From positions 1,383,393-1,419,724 of the forward strand of contig BFEA01000274.1 in NCBI GenBank assembly GCA_003427395.1: DNA of 36,332 bases, read 5' to 3'. The position numbers and the translations under genes were made by a program. Source of the stretch: Chara braunii. Taxonomy: Eukaryota > Streptophyta > Charophyceae > Charales > Characeae. This document shows, in pieces, positions 9,946-19,480 of this stretch (its first letter is position 1; every line of letters begins with the position of its first letter). The notes under the pieces are model-generated. The model saw only the letters and a program-made list of their open reading frames with translations, was not told where the DNA came from and ran no database searches.

Positions 9946-11260
9946 TTAATCAAATCACTAATAAAAAAGAAAACTTGGCCGGTCAACTATGTCGACTCCA
10001 CGATCAATCATAAAAAAAGGAAATCACCCGCGCGCCTTAAAATTGCGCGCCCACACACTCTCTATACTAGTCAACCATCCTGTCAAACGTAAATTACAGA
10101 CACGGCTGTGCCTCGCGTGGAATACTTAATGTTTAAACCAAAGCTATTTCCGTTGCTTGCAAAAAACAGGGCGGATACCCTTGTAAGGGTATTCGCACCG
10201 ACACCGTGCCCAACCAATCCCACCTCTTCGCGTCATCCGCCCCTACCGCGTCATTGACTTCGTCGACGTGGAGTTGTTGCACCCCCTTCGTTATGATGTC
10301 CATTCCAGCTTGACACAACTCCTGCCTGCACTCCGCCCACACCTGCCTGCCCGTATATTCAACGTGCACACCTGCTGAGGACGCGTCCTCCTGTCACTGT
10401 CGTCCACGCGGAATTTCAGATCTGCTTCTCGACGCAGGCGATGATTGCATCCATTCCGAACGTTGACCTACGCTGCCTCCTCCCCCGGCCTTCGTCGACG
10501 ACACATATCGATTCTTGCCACCCTAGCGAAGCAGTTGAGATTGCTCGTCGTCTCGCGCCCAGCAGGGACCAACCCATGTTTGCTTCGCGCAATCCCCATC
10601 AGGGTGGGGATTGATGACGCGAGCCTGTGTTACAGCCGCTCCGCTATTACTCAACAACTGGAAGCTCAGATCGAGTTGTGCATTGGCATCGTTGTTGCGC
10701 AGCCTCTCGTTCAATATTGAAGTGTAAGACCACGTGGTATCCGCCTGCCTACCACAGAAAGACTGAGTCCCTGCCCAATCCTGCGTGGAACCACTTCCCA
10801 ACGATACAGGGGATGACCTTAGGTCTCGTCATCCGTTGGTGGCCGAGGAAACTCATGCGAAGGCATGCCCGCAGACCCCACAGTGCATTGTCGATTACTC
10901 AATCCTGTTGTCATGCCTGCCGGTCTGCCGTTGGTCAGTCGTCGCTCCATCCTGTCGCCGTGCTTCGAAGACCTTCTTTTGTGAGTTGCTGTCGGCGCAA
11001 ATACCCTTACAAGGGTTTCCGACCTTGTCTTTGCAAGTGACAGGAAACGGTATTGAGTTCAAAGTTGGGAACGTTGTGTGAGCCACGACCGGGTTTCTTT
11101 CTATGACTAGGAGTGTGAGACTGTTTGAAAGGAGTAGAGAGTGTATGGCGCGCAAATTTCAGGGGCGCAATTTTTTTTTTTGATTGATATTATAAAACCG
11201 ACATAATTACCGGTCGACTTTTGTTTTTTTTTTATTTAATTATTTTTTATCTTTGATTAA
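9946..11260. mobile_element. Non-autonomous element with ~260-bp inverted arms (MULE-like)
   Basis: The left arm (about 9946-10202) and right arm (about 10991-11260) are imperfect reverse complements. Shared ordered blocks are TTAATCAAA, CCGGT-AA, TATGTCG, AATTGCGC/TTGCGCGC, ACACTCTCTA, TTGCAAA and an inner TACCCTTGTAAGGGTA palindrome (near 10176-10191, and the related form at 11000). The interior (10203-10990) is GC-richer, with a perfect 8-bp hairpin at 10591-10612 and no transposase. Long arms and a non-transposase interior suit a Mutator-like or foldback element. I saw no convincing 9-bp target duplication, so the exact ends and family are open. Confidence 0.65.
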
Positions 11261-11627
11261 AACATCTGACTGTGGCGTTCGCATGCACACGGAGGTGGTT
11301 TGCCATGGCCAGGGTCGGGTTTGACCGTCAGTGTCGCGACGTTCTTTTGGGGTGACTATTTTAAATTTTAGTTGAAGGAACTTGGGGTCCTACAGTACGC
11401 AGGGCGGAAAAACGTTTTGATTGGCCATATGGCGGCATTGACTTCGACATAGTGAGTAGTGTGAGTGGCAGCCACAGGCGAATTCTGGCCCCTCGGGCAA
11501 TGGGTGCCAGGGTTCGGCAGCCTCAGGTTTGGCGTGAATAGGCCAAGGCGTAGGCTTGAGGCGTTTTAGTGCGACCGTGCAGTAGGCGGAACCCATTTAT
11601 ATTGGTTTCTGCTAATGCTAATACTAG
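11261..11627. other. Spacer
   Basis: I see no gene or repeat that I can support in this stretch. Confidence 0.35.
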
Positions 11628-11872
11628 TGTTCGCTATAGCACTATTGGTTAGGGCATTTGATTTTCAAAGCGAAGGTACGAGGATCGAGGCCAGCACATG
11701 GTGACAACGGAGCAACGGTACATCATGAAGGAAGCCCCCTCAGTTTTATTGCCAATCCTAAACGTGGGCCAGATTGGTGGAACTAGGGAATGCCAACAAC
11801 TCCCTCTTCCCGTGGGTGTCGCCTTTTCCCTCTTATGACCATTTTATTTTATTTTATTATTTTTATTATTTG
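11628..11872 (+). mobile_element. tRNA-derived SINE candidate
   Basis: A polymerase III A-box-like TAGCACTATTGG (11636) and a B-box-like GGATCGAGGCC (11684) are 48 bp apart, the spacing of a tRNA. Each has one departure from consensus. The sequence between, TTGGTTAGGGCATTTGATT, is tRNA-like. About 240 bp from the head a T-rich ATTTT-repeat tail (11842-11872) ends the unit, as in plant SINEs with T-rich tails. It could instead be a lone tRNA relic; the cloverleaf is too poor for a functional tRNA. Confidence 0.45.
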
Positions 11873-11937
11873 GTCATATTGAGTACTGGTCCCATCTCTG
11901 GGATGCGGTTTTGGTGTCAAGCACGATGGTGGGACCA

Positions 11938-12030
11938 ATGGGCTTAGCTCGATTGGTACACCCATTAACTGTTGAAGCACGGACCGAGAAGTTCAACTTG
12001 CATGCGAGCCTTTGGGGGTTTGACCCGTGA
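11938..12030 (+). mobile_element. Second SINE-like head
   Basis: TAGCTCGATTGG (11945) resembles an A box and GGGTTTGACCC (12017) a B box. They are about 72 bp apart, longer than in a tRNA, so an insertion or a chance match is possible. No clear 3' tail was found. The following stretch to 12559 contains no recognisable gene. Confidence 0.25.
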
Positions 12031-12559
12031 GGCCGAACAAACCTGAGTAGCGAGACCCTCTGTGGGCGCACCGCCCGCCACCCACAATTTGCTGTGAGAG
12101 GTATGAGTGTGAGCATGCCCGGTTGGGACCTGAAACATGGTGAACTGTGCTATGAGCACAGTCGGGTAGAGAGCACAGTGGCGGAAGGCGCAGACTGTGT
12201 GCAACCGCTCGCATGGGACCCTTTCCACTACGGTCTTCAAAGTTCACATTTGACTATTTGCTACTACCACCAAGATTTGCACCAGTATCCGCTCCAAATA
12301 GGCTTAGTCTGCATCCTGTGCAGCAGACCCGACGCCTTCCTACTCTTATAGGCATCAGAATAGCCACGACGGTTAAGCGTAGGCCGGGCGCCTCAGCACC
12401 ATCCATTGAGGGGCTGAATGATTCGACAGGTGAGTTGTTACACACTCCTTAGCATACTTGAACTTCCACGTCCACGGTCCCGTTGTCTGTCTTAGTCGAC
12501 ACCCTCTGTGGTGTCTGGGTTAGCGTGCAGGATGGCACCGACAAGGCTCAAAGGCGTGG

Positions 12560-12697
12560 TGGTGGAGGCCCGCAGCGATACTGATGTGCAAATTGTTGTT
12601 CGTCGGACTTGGGTATAGGGGCGAAAAACTAATCGAACCACCTAGCAGCTGGTTCCCTCCAAAGTTTCCCTCAGGTCGTCTGGAGCTATCGGGTAAA
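12560..12697 (+). pseudogene. 25S rRNA fragment (nuclear rDNA-derived relic)
   Basis: The segment matches a highly conserved part of plant 25S rRNA. It includes GGTGGAGGCCCGCAGCGATA, ACTTGGGTATAGGGGCGAAA, CTAATCGAACCA and AGCTGGTTCCCTCC-AAGTTTCCCTCAGG. Compared with the known sequence it has several C-to-T or G-to-A changes, some at CpG (for example CCAAAG for CCGAAG). It also appears to lack sequence between CTGGAGC and TATCGGGTAAA. It is about 140 bp, has no other rRNA around it, and cannot be functional. Confidence 0.88.
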
Positions 12698-13193
12698 CTA
12701 TTGCGCTAGGCGTTGTCGGATCGGAGATGAAGAAAACGAGGCCGACAGGCGTGAAGAAGACGACGAGCATGGGTATGATGAGAGGAAGAAGGACGTTCTC
12801 GCTCATTTCGGGATGAAAACGGGTGGACGAAGATGCGAGTATGAGGTTTTGAAGCCGTGCGACTCCGACCATGGTGTTAGTTTGAGTGCTAGGTGAGTAA
12901 GCTAGAAGTTCGTCGGGAAACAGGATGCACAATTGTACCAAGGAGGTGGGATACGGCGGGTGGAAAAGATCGTACCCCACCCATTTCTTAGTGGAAACAG
13001 AGGGTTTGGACCATTGCGAATCCGACGACAGTGTCGGATTTCGTGTTGGGACGGCGGTTTTGGTGCCACGTGAATTAAAAGTTGTGCGCGAGGGGGGGAG
13101 GTTCAAAGTGCCAATGTATCTTTTCGTGTTCTAGTGGAAGATTCATTCCGATTTTTCTCATTCCATTGATGGAAGTGGCGTGAGGCGAGTCGC

Positions 13194-13196
<3 letters not shown>
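12698..13196. other. Spacer after the rRNA relic
   Basis: I find no gene. A minus-strand open frame over 12642-13106 runs through the rRNA relic and has a hydrophobic segment, but it is best explained as chance. The block at 13115-13150 (TTCTAGTGGAAGATT) recurs at 13689-13722 and, degraded, at 14391-14420. Confidence 0.4.
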
Positions 13197-13278
<82 letters not shown>

Positions 13279-13347
13279 NNNNNNNNNNNNNNNNNNNNNN
13301 NNNNNNNNNNNNNNNNNNNNNNNNNNNNNNNNNNNNNNNNNNNNNNN

Positions 13348-13437
<90 letters not shown>
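13197..13437. repeat. (GA)n microsatellite split by a 69-base N gap
   Basis: AG dinucleotides run from 13197 to 13278. Ns fill 13279-13347 and AG repeats resume from 13348 to 13437. Both flanks have the same strand orientation, consistent with one long microsatellite the assembler could not close. Open frames crossing it are simple-sequence translations. Confidence 0.97.
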
Positions 13438-13438
<1 letters not shown>

Positions 13439-14540
13439 TCGGTCGACTATCGTGATTTTTGCGTCGACCTTCACGGTAGTCGTGGCCCTTCCTGTTGTTG
13501 ATTGGGGCTTCCTCTCGAGAGCAGCTTGTGTGTGTACGAATCAGGATGCAGTTCAAGTATAGATACGTGAGCTAGAGGGGGTAGAGAGTGATAGAGAATG
13601 CGTACTTCCGAACTGGCAATGCGGGATGAACCAAGCGCCAAGTTGCGGGACCAACCTGCTTGATAATATGGGCAAGGAGGATGTAGCATGAATCTTTCTG
13701 TGTTCTAGCGGAAGATTTGTTCTTATTTTCGCACGTTTCGTGAGTCAGAGGGGGGCGCCGCTGCAACTCCTCGTGGTCACTGAGAGCGCAATAGCCAGGC
13801 TCGTACGTGATCATCGTGGTGTTGATTGGCGTGTTCTCGTCCACCCGAAGATCGTGACCTCGTTTAAAGTTGTTGTGTTTACGCCATACGACTTGTGGTT
13901 ATGGTTTGCTGTGCACTATCGTTTCCACTATACGGCTTGTGGTGATGGCTCCCTCCTCGCATACTGCCGCCCATATCGATCGCAGTCGTTCCCCTTCTCG
14001 TATTTTCTGTTTCGCTTGCAGTTGCATAACGAGTCAAGTGGCGGATTGAAGGATGTTGGTAGGAGAGAGAGAGGAAAGGCATGACTTACCTTGACGAGTA
14101 CGCCATTGTTCAGAGAACGTGGAGAGCTCACGATCCCAAGGCATACTATTTGTGGCCAATCAAGTAAGCGGGTGCAACAGGCTGTGGTGGACTGCGGGGT
14201 CGACTCACACCTTACTGTTGGAACTGGCCCCGAAGGAATTCAAAGGAAAAATCGAGGAGATTCGGATACTTACCTGGTCGGGACACTCTCATGATCACAA
14301 AGGGGGACGCAGTTGAGCACAAACCTTTACTAAGTGCGAAGCAAGCCAAACTAAAACTAAAAATAAAATAAAATAAAATAAATTGATTAATGCATCTTCT
14401 CGGATTTTAGCGGAAAAAATCACCCTCATCTTAGCACTCAGAGGGTGAAAAGGAAGAGTACGAGGTAGGGCATGAGAGTGACACCTGCATGCATCTTGGT
14501 TGTTGCTACGAACGACGATGAGTGAACAGGATAAGACCAG
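13438..14540. other. No recognisable gene; small repeats
   Basis: It contains the second (13689-13722) and third (14391-14420) copies of a CATCTT-TTCTAGYGGAAGATT block and a short AAATA microsatellite (14360-14383). A plus-strand frame at 13740-14084 (114 codons) shows no family motif and is not called as a gene. Confidence 0.4.
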
Positions 14541-14667
14541 GGAGGCTCGCAGTAGAAGCCGTAGCGATATTGACGCATGGATCGTCTGATGGGCCTGAGT
14601 GTAGGAGTTGAGGGTTAGTTAAAACACCAGGTGGTTGGTTCCTTCTGAAGCTTCTCTCAGGATAGCC
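14541..14667 (+). pseudogene. Second, more degraded 25S rRNA relic
   Basis: It aligns with the same 25S region as 12560-12697. AGGCTCGCAG, TAGCGATATTGACG, a diverged GCCTGAGTGTAGG and GGTTGGTTCCTTCTGAAGCT are followed by CTCTCAGGATAGC. Divergence is much higher and a ~10-base insertion appears near 14553. The ending GGATAGC is closer to intact 25S than the first relic, so this is not simply a copy of that relic in its present form. Confidence 0.62.
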
Positions 14668-15329
14668 GAAGTTGTCACGACCTGAATGCTCAACATCAAC
14701 AGGTGTTTCGTTGTTGCTGCTGATGCCAATGGGGAGCTCTGTTGGGGCTACACATCTATTGGAGGATAATTTAGGTGTCCTAAGATAGGCTCGACGAGAA
14801 CAGGAATCTCGTGCGGAGCAAGAGTCAAAGGCTCATCTGAACCAGAGCTTGGGGCGAACACAAACTGTGAGGTTATATTAGTTTTGCCAAAAAATTATTG
14901 AACTCGCTCTGTGCCGTGTTGAGTCTGCTGTGTTTACAAACTGCGCTTGCTGTGCATCAGGTTGGGCTCATTTTTGTGTACTTGCTGCACATTGGTTGTG
15001 CCTCATTGTATTGCTTCGTTTTAAATATTGCGTTTTGCAATATAAACTGCTACATTTTGCTACCTTATTGAGCTTGCTACGCAGACACGTTGCTGCACTT
15101 GTTGTGCTTAATGCGGTATCTAGCTGCTACGCATGGTTGTGATGGGCGTAGTGCCTTGTTAAGTTTTGATGCCATTTATCTCCAAATCTTGAATAGAGCA
15201 CAGGGTATGCTTTATTTAGAACGCGACCTTTCTAGTTTGTGCAACGGTGATTTGATAAGAGAGAGCGATATTGTGGCATGGAGGGGTGATCAACCTTTGC
15301 AAGAGGGGTTATTGCTGCGATTTGAAGGA
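14668..15329. repeat. Degenerate TTGCTGYGC/TTGCTACGC motif cluster
   Basis: Between about 14915 and 15135 short motifs recur at irregular 15-30 bp steps: CTGCTGTG, CTTGCTGTGC, CTTGCTGCAC, CTGCTACA, CTTGCTACGC, TTGCTGCAC, CTGCTACGC. A perfect hairpin ATATTGC-GTTT-GCAATAT-like sequence lies near 15026-15045. The rest of the interval has no feature I can support. Confidence 0.4.
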
Positions 15330-15904
15330 CTGTCAGGAGGCTGTTACCTGCATCTTGGTCGTGGTTCGAATGACTTGCTGTGCGCTTTGGTCATCCTTGT
15401 GGGGACCTCAAACAATCAAGGCAACAAGACCCTCTCACGTGACCTGAGTTGGCCTTCTCTTGTATCTCGAGCGTCTGAAATCCCTCCTTCTGCCCTTCTT
15501 ACTCTACAGACACCGACAGGCGGGATTGCAACCCATAAGACCACGTCAAGACTCTGTGGGGAGTCTGCCCATCAATTGTGGGAGTTCTGCCGGAACTAAG
15601 GAGGAGTTCTGAAGGCCGGGAACCAAATGGTAATTCTTTGACTCCCTTTGTAAACCCCTGCTAAAACCTTTATGAGTACATCTCTCTATGGATGCCTGAT
15701 TTTATTGAATGCATCCCTACACGCTTTATGTTTGACTTTCTTAGACCAAGTCAGAATAAAATAAAGGAATGCATGCACAAACTTAAGTTTTATTTTCTTT
15801 GTCTGTGTGAAATCAGATTCTGAAGGGAGTGAACTAGGGGAAGATGGGAGGAAGGTGGTTTTGCTTGTGATGATTGGGTCTCTCTAGTTTGTTTTTGTTT
15901 CCTC

Positions 15905-16605
15905 TGCAATTAAGCAATGTGGCTTCGGTCAGACCCGACTATTGTATTGTTTGTTTTCTTGATAGTCAGACAATATGGCTTCGGTCAGGTCTGATTGTCG
16001 TACTCTTGTAAGTTGTTATCTAAGCAGCTGGGCAATGTGACTTCGGTCAGACCTGGTTGTTGTTCTTGTAGTGATTTGTCTATTGGAAGGGGTTAAAAGT
16101 TTGATAATGTAGCTTCGGTCAGATCTAACTACTTTTTTTTTTTTTTCCGAGGGAGGTTTGAACTGAAGACTAAGCAATGTGGCTTTCATTTGGCTTAGTC
16201 TGAAAGTCACGCACATAACGAGAAACCTGAGAATATGATTTTATATATATATGTATTTATTTTTATTATTGAACAAGCTAATCAGACAATGTGACTTTGG
16301 TTTGGTCTGAGTATAGCCTATCACAAAAAGGAGAAGATAATATTTAATTAAAAATATAACGAAGGTATTTTAAGGCAGATTGAGCAATGTGGCCTCAAGT
16401 TTGACTCACTTCTAATCTTCAAAAAGAATAAAGGGTTCAAAGAGTTATTATAAACTTTGATATTAAACATTTGACAGGGCTAGACAATGTGACTTCGGTT
16501 TGGTCTAGCTAACTGTATAAAGAAGAGAGAAGTAGTAGTACTCTTTGTTTTGTGTATACACAGAGAAATGTTAAGCAATGTGGCTTCGGTTTGACTTAAC
16601 CTTCT
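15905..16605 (+). repeat. Array of nine hairpins with conserved core
   Basis: A core close to CAATGTGRCTTCGGTYWG starts at 15915, 15971, 16033, 16105, 16175, 16287, 16385, 16485 and 16576. Flanking arms differ between units yet pair. Examples are GATAGTCAGAC with GTCTGATTGTC (15961/15989, 11 bp with two G-T), AGACTAAGC with GCTTAGTCT (16167/16193, 9 bp perfect), GCTAGAC with GTCTAGC (16479/16503) and GTTAAG with CTTAAC (16570/16595). Units 16105 and 16385 pair less well and 15915 poorly. Spacing grows from 56 to about 100 bp. The function is unknown. Confidence 0.82.
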
Positions 16606-16929
16606 TATGTCATATGTAAGCTAGGGTATCGGGGGTTATCTAACTGAAAGACGATGAGCTACTTAGGTGAAAATGACCTAGAAAATTTGTGAGAGTACTT
16701 ACCCATTGTGGTATAAACTTGCATGTGGTTGAGTGTAAACTCTACTTGTTCCGAGTCCTGACTTTGATAAGTAGTTGCTTTAAATGCTCGCCATGTGTTG
16801 GAGTTATAAGAGTTCGTTTAATTCCTGCACTTGTTGAGTTAAGCTTATTTTACTCAGTTCAATTTCAGCATTTTATGGGATAAATTTATTTTCTCATAAC
16901 TGACTTTCTATAAATTTTGGAAAGACATT

Positions 16930-18460
16930 TCTCCTACGGGAAGCGCTGTGGAAATTTCTGGAAATCCTAAGAGTTAGTTGAACTTTATCTTTTACGAAGT
17001 TCAATTTTTATGACTTCATATATGACTTCGTATAAATTTGGGAAGTCTATCTCCCTAAAAGAGATGTTGCCCAAATTTGTACTAATTCAAAGAGAGACAA
17101 ATTTGACTTTGTAAAATTAGAGTTACTTTTTGGATTTTATATTTAACTTTGTATAAATTTTGAAAAGACACTTTTCCTACGGGAAGTGTTGTCGAAATTT
17201 CTACAAATCTAAAGAGTTTGTTAAATTTTGTTATAGCTTAGCTTTCCCGGGGCCCTCGGTCGGGCGCCCGGGGACCACGCCGGGGTACCCCAGGCACGCT
17301 AAAAAACCACTGCTTTTTTTTTTTTTTTTTTTTTTTTTTTTTCGCCGCTGGACCTCGGTGCGCGTTGGGAGTAAGGCCCAAATCTGACCTCGTTTTTTAT
17401 TTTCATGCATGTTGAATTCTGTGTGTTGGGAGGGGGGGGGGAGCGTGCAGGAGGGGGCTGGATTATGGACTGTCCATTTACAGGGTGGGGGATGCATCAG
17501 CTGCTGTGTTCCACCTGTGCTGGAGTGCCACGTCAGAGGGAGGACGAAGGAACGCCAAAACAGAGGGAGAAAGGAGAAGCGGCATGTCAGAGGAGGAAGA
17601 GAGGACGGATGAGCGCCACGTCAGAGGAGTGAGGGAGGAGGGAGAAGGGAGGAAGGAGGGCGGCGAGGTGATGGAGGGGGCACGAGGAGGGAGGAGCGCC
17701 ACATAAGAGGAAGGTGGAGGGAGGCGAAGAAAAAGAAGAAGAAAAAGAAGAAGAAAAAGAAGAGAAACAGAAAGAGAAAAAAACAGAAGAAAGAAGAAGA
17801 AGAATAATAAATGAAGGAGAAACTCAGGACTAAATTTTGTATCCTGGATCAGTGCACGCCGTCGATCGCTGGGGATCGACGACCAAAATCTAAAAAAAAC
17901 AAAAACCTACAAAACAGGGCGTACTGGACCCCTAAAAAAAATGCGCCGACCGCCAAAATGGAAGTTGGTACGTTCGGAATAGGGTGACAGCGTGAAAAAA
18001 ACATTGAACGTTTTTTCTGCCTCGGTGCAATAGACACCCGGGTGCCTGCTTGGGGGGGTCGCCCGACTGGGCACCCCGGGCGCCATTCCGGGCACGGTGG
18101 GGTACCCCGGGCGCCCGAGGTGGAAAGCTAGGTCATAGCAGAATTTAAGTTTATCTTGAGTTCAAATCTGCTTCAAATTTGATTTGGTATAAATATGGGG
18201 AACCTACTTCTCTAAGGGAGATGATGCCCACATTTTTACTAATTCAGGAAGTTAAATAAAATTTGACTTTACAGAATTATAGATCATTTTCGGATTTCAT
18301 ATTTAGTCTTGTATAAATTATGCGAAGGCACTTTCCCTACGGAAAGCGCTGCTGAAATTCCCTGAAATCTAGAGGAGTTATAACATTTTAAGGGCCATTG
18401 AGAGCTTGATAGTCCGCTCTCTCGTAGGGGAGATACTTCCAAAATTCCTGACATTTTCAG
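16930..18460 (+). repeat. Degenerate ~122-bp tandem array of repeat B, interrupted
   Basis: The AAATTT landmark of successive units lies at 16952, 17073 and 17195, then 18231, 18355 and 18442. Spacing is 121 and 122 bp, then 1036 bp across the nested insertion, then 124 and 87 bp. Units alternate between CTACGGGAAG-GCTG and CTCC-TAA-GAGATG-TGCCC types, as in copy A. Confidence 0.8.
17238..18133. mobile_element. GC-rich 0.9-kb insertion with inverted ends
   Basis: The ends mirror each other: TTAGCTTTCC with GGGCGCCCGGGG and GGGGTACCCC near 17238-17292, against GGGGTACCCCGGGCGCCCGAGG and GGAAAGCTAGG near 18110-18132. Imperfect flanking duplications TTATAGC (17231-17237) and TCATAGC (18133-18139) border it. 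It interrupts the 122-bp array: the 1036-bp gap between units minus one period leaves about 914 bp. The interior has a 29-base T run (17314-17342) and a purine-rich tract (17540-17820), and no transposase. The family is unknown. Confidence 0.62.
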
Positions 18461-18613
18461 ATAAGTATCAGACGTGAGGAAGGATAGTAGGATTATTTTA
18501 TAATCACTAAAACATAGCTTTGGCGTTGGCCTGTGCTTTGTTGCATATCACTTTTATTCAGATTGATTCAAGGCTTGATTAGTTTCAAGTTGATCCTACG
18601 AGAATCATCTTCT

Positions 18614-18629
18614 GTTATCAATTGATAAC
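18614..18629. promoter_or_regulatory. Perfect 16-bp palindrome GTTATCAATTGATAAC
   Basis: It is the counterpart of 5321-5333 in copy A. Upstream sequence (TTGATCC-ACGAG-ATCAT, then TTCT) is also conserved. The double GATAA half-site suggests a factor-binding site in the repeat, by inference only. It is repeated artefactually at 31054-31069. Confidence 0.4.
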
Positions 18630-19239
18630 AAGTCGATTTTCAGCTCAACTCTAATTCATTCTCGCTACTCAACCTAATACCTTAGCCCCTGTGGATTAAA
18701 ATGTTTTCTTTGAGTTTTTACCCATACTTTTATTAAATAGTCATTTAAAAAAGACTGAGTGTTTTATTATGGAAAGTTCGCACAAAGGTTGGGGCTTGTG
18801 TGGATAAGACAAAGAGGTGTAAGTGCAGAGAGTGGTTGAAGTTAATCCCGTGTAGTGTGTGTTTGTTAATGTTGAACCTTTGATGTGACTGCAAGTATGT
18901 TTTGTGAGTCGAAATCCAGATTTGACATTGCTTGCGATCATATGTATATTTTTGAAGGAGGTCACATTGTGATTGTGAGAGTGATCGTCTCCTATTTTAT
19001 AACCCTTTATATTCATGTTGCTTGTGCTCGTGTAACCCATTGAGACCATGCGTATTGATGAAATAGTTTTGAAGATGAGATGAAAAAAATATCTCTTCCT
19101 ATCCTTCACTTCTTATAATTTATATAGTTGGACGTTAAGGTCCGTGACAATCGTCAAAGTCAAACCCCTTGACCTGTTTTCAGACCTTCAATGATGAAGT
19201 TTATCTCCATGGCTATAAGGGTAGATTGCCACAACGGGC

Positions 19240-19480
19240 TGTAACCTGTATACCACCCACTCTTCGCAGGGTGCAGAAGAGAGTGTGGTTTTCAACCGCC
19301 TTAGCGGTTGTCTAGTGTCGAGAGATTAATCCTTCAAGGCGCATGTCAGCCGACATTTGAGTGTCGGAAGCAACCCTCAAGACCACTGAAGGGCCTCATG
19401 ATTATGGGTACTACATAGAACGCCATTACTGCGACTGCTTGCGTATTCATGCGTGATTAGTCGATATGACTAATGCCTAC
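19240..19480 (+). other. Conserved hairpin-rich module of repeat B
   Basis: It contains three perfect hairpins. They are CAACCGC-CTTA-GCGGTTG (19293-19310), CCGACA with TGTCGG (19350-19355/19362-19367) and ATTAGTC with GACTAAT (19456-19462/19468-19474). The interval 19398-19470 is strongly conserved with copy A (4468-4540, minus strand). A structured transcript or a protein-binding region is possible. Confidence 0.55.

Noticed and set aside
11628-11702. A functional tRNA gene
   Set aside because: The A and B boxes are degenerate and the acceptor and anticodon stems do not pair well. A SINE head or relic fits better.
12642-13106. A 154-codon minus-strand membrane protein
   Set aside because: Its C-terminal part is the antisense of a 25S rRNA relic and no family motif is present.
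15905-16605. A CRISPR array
   Set aside because: The repeats are degenerate, spacing ranges from 56 to 112 bp, no cas genes are present, and the context is a plant repeat.
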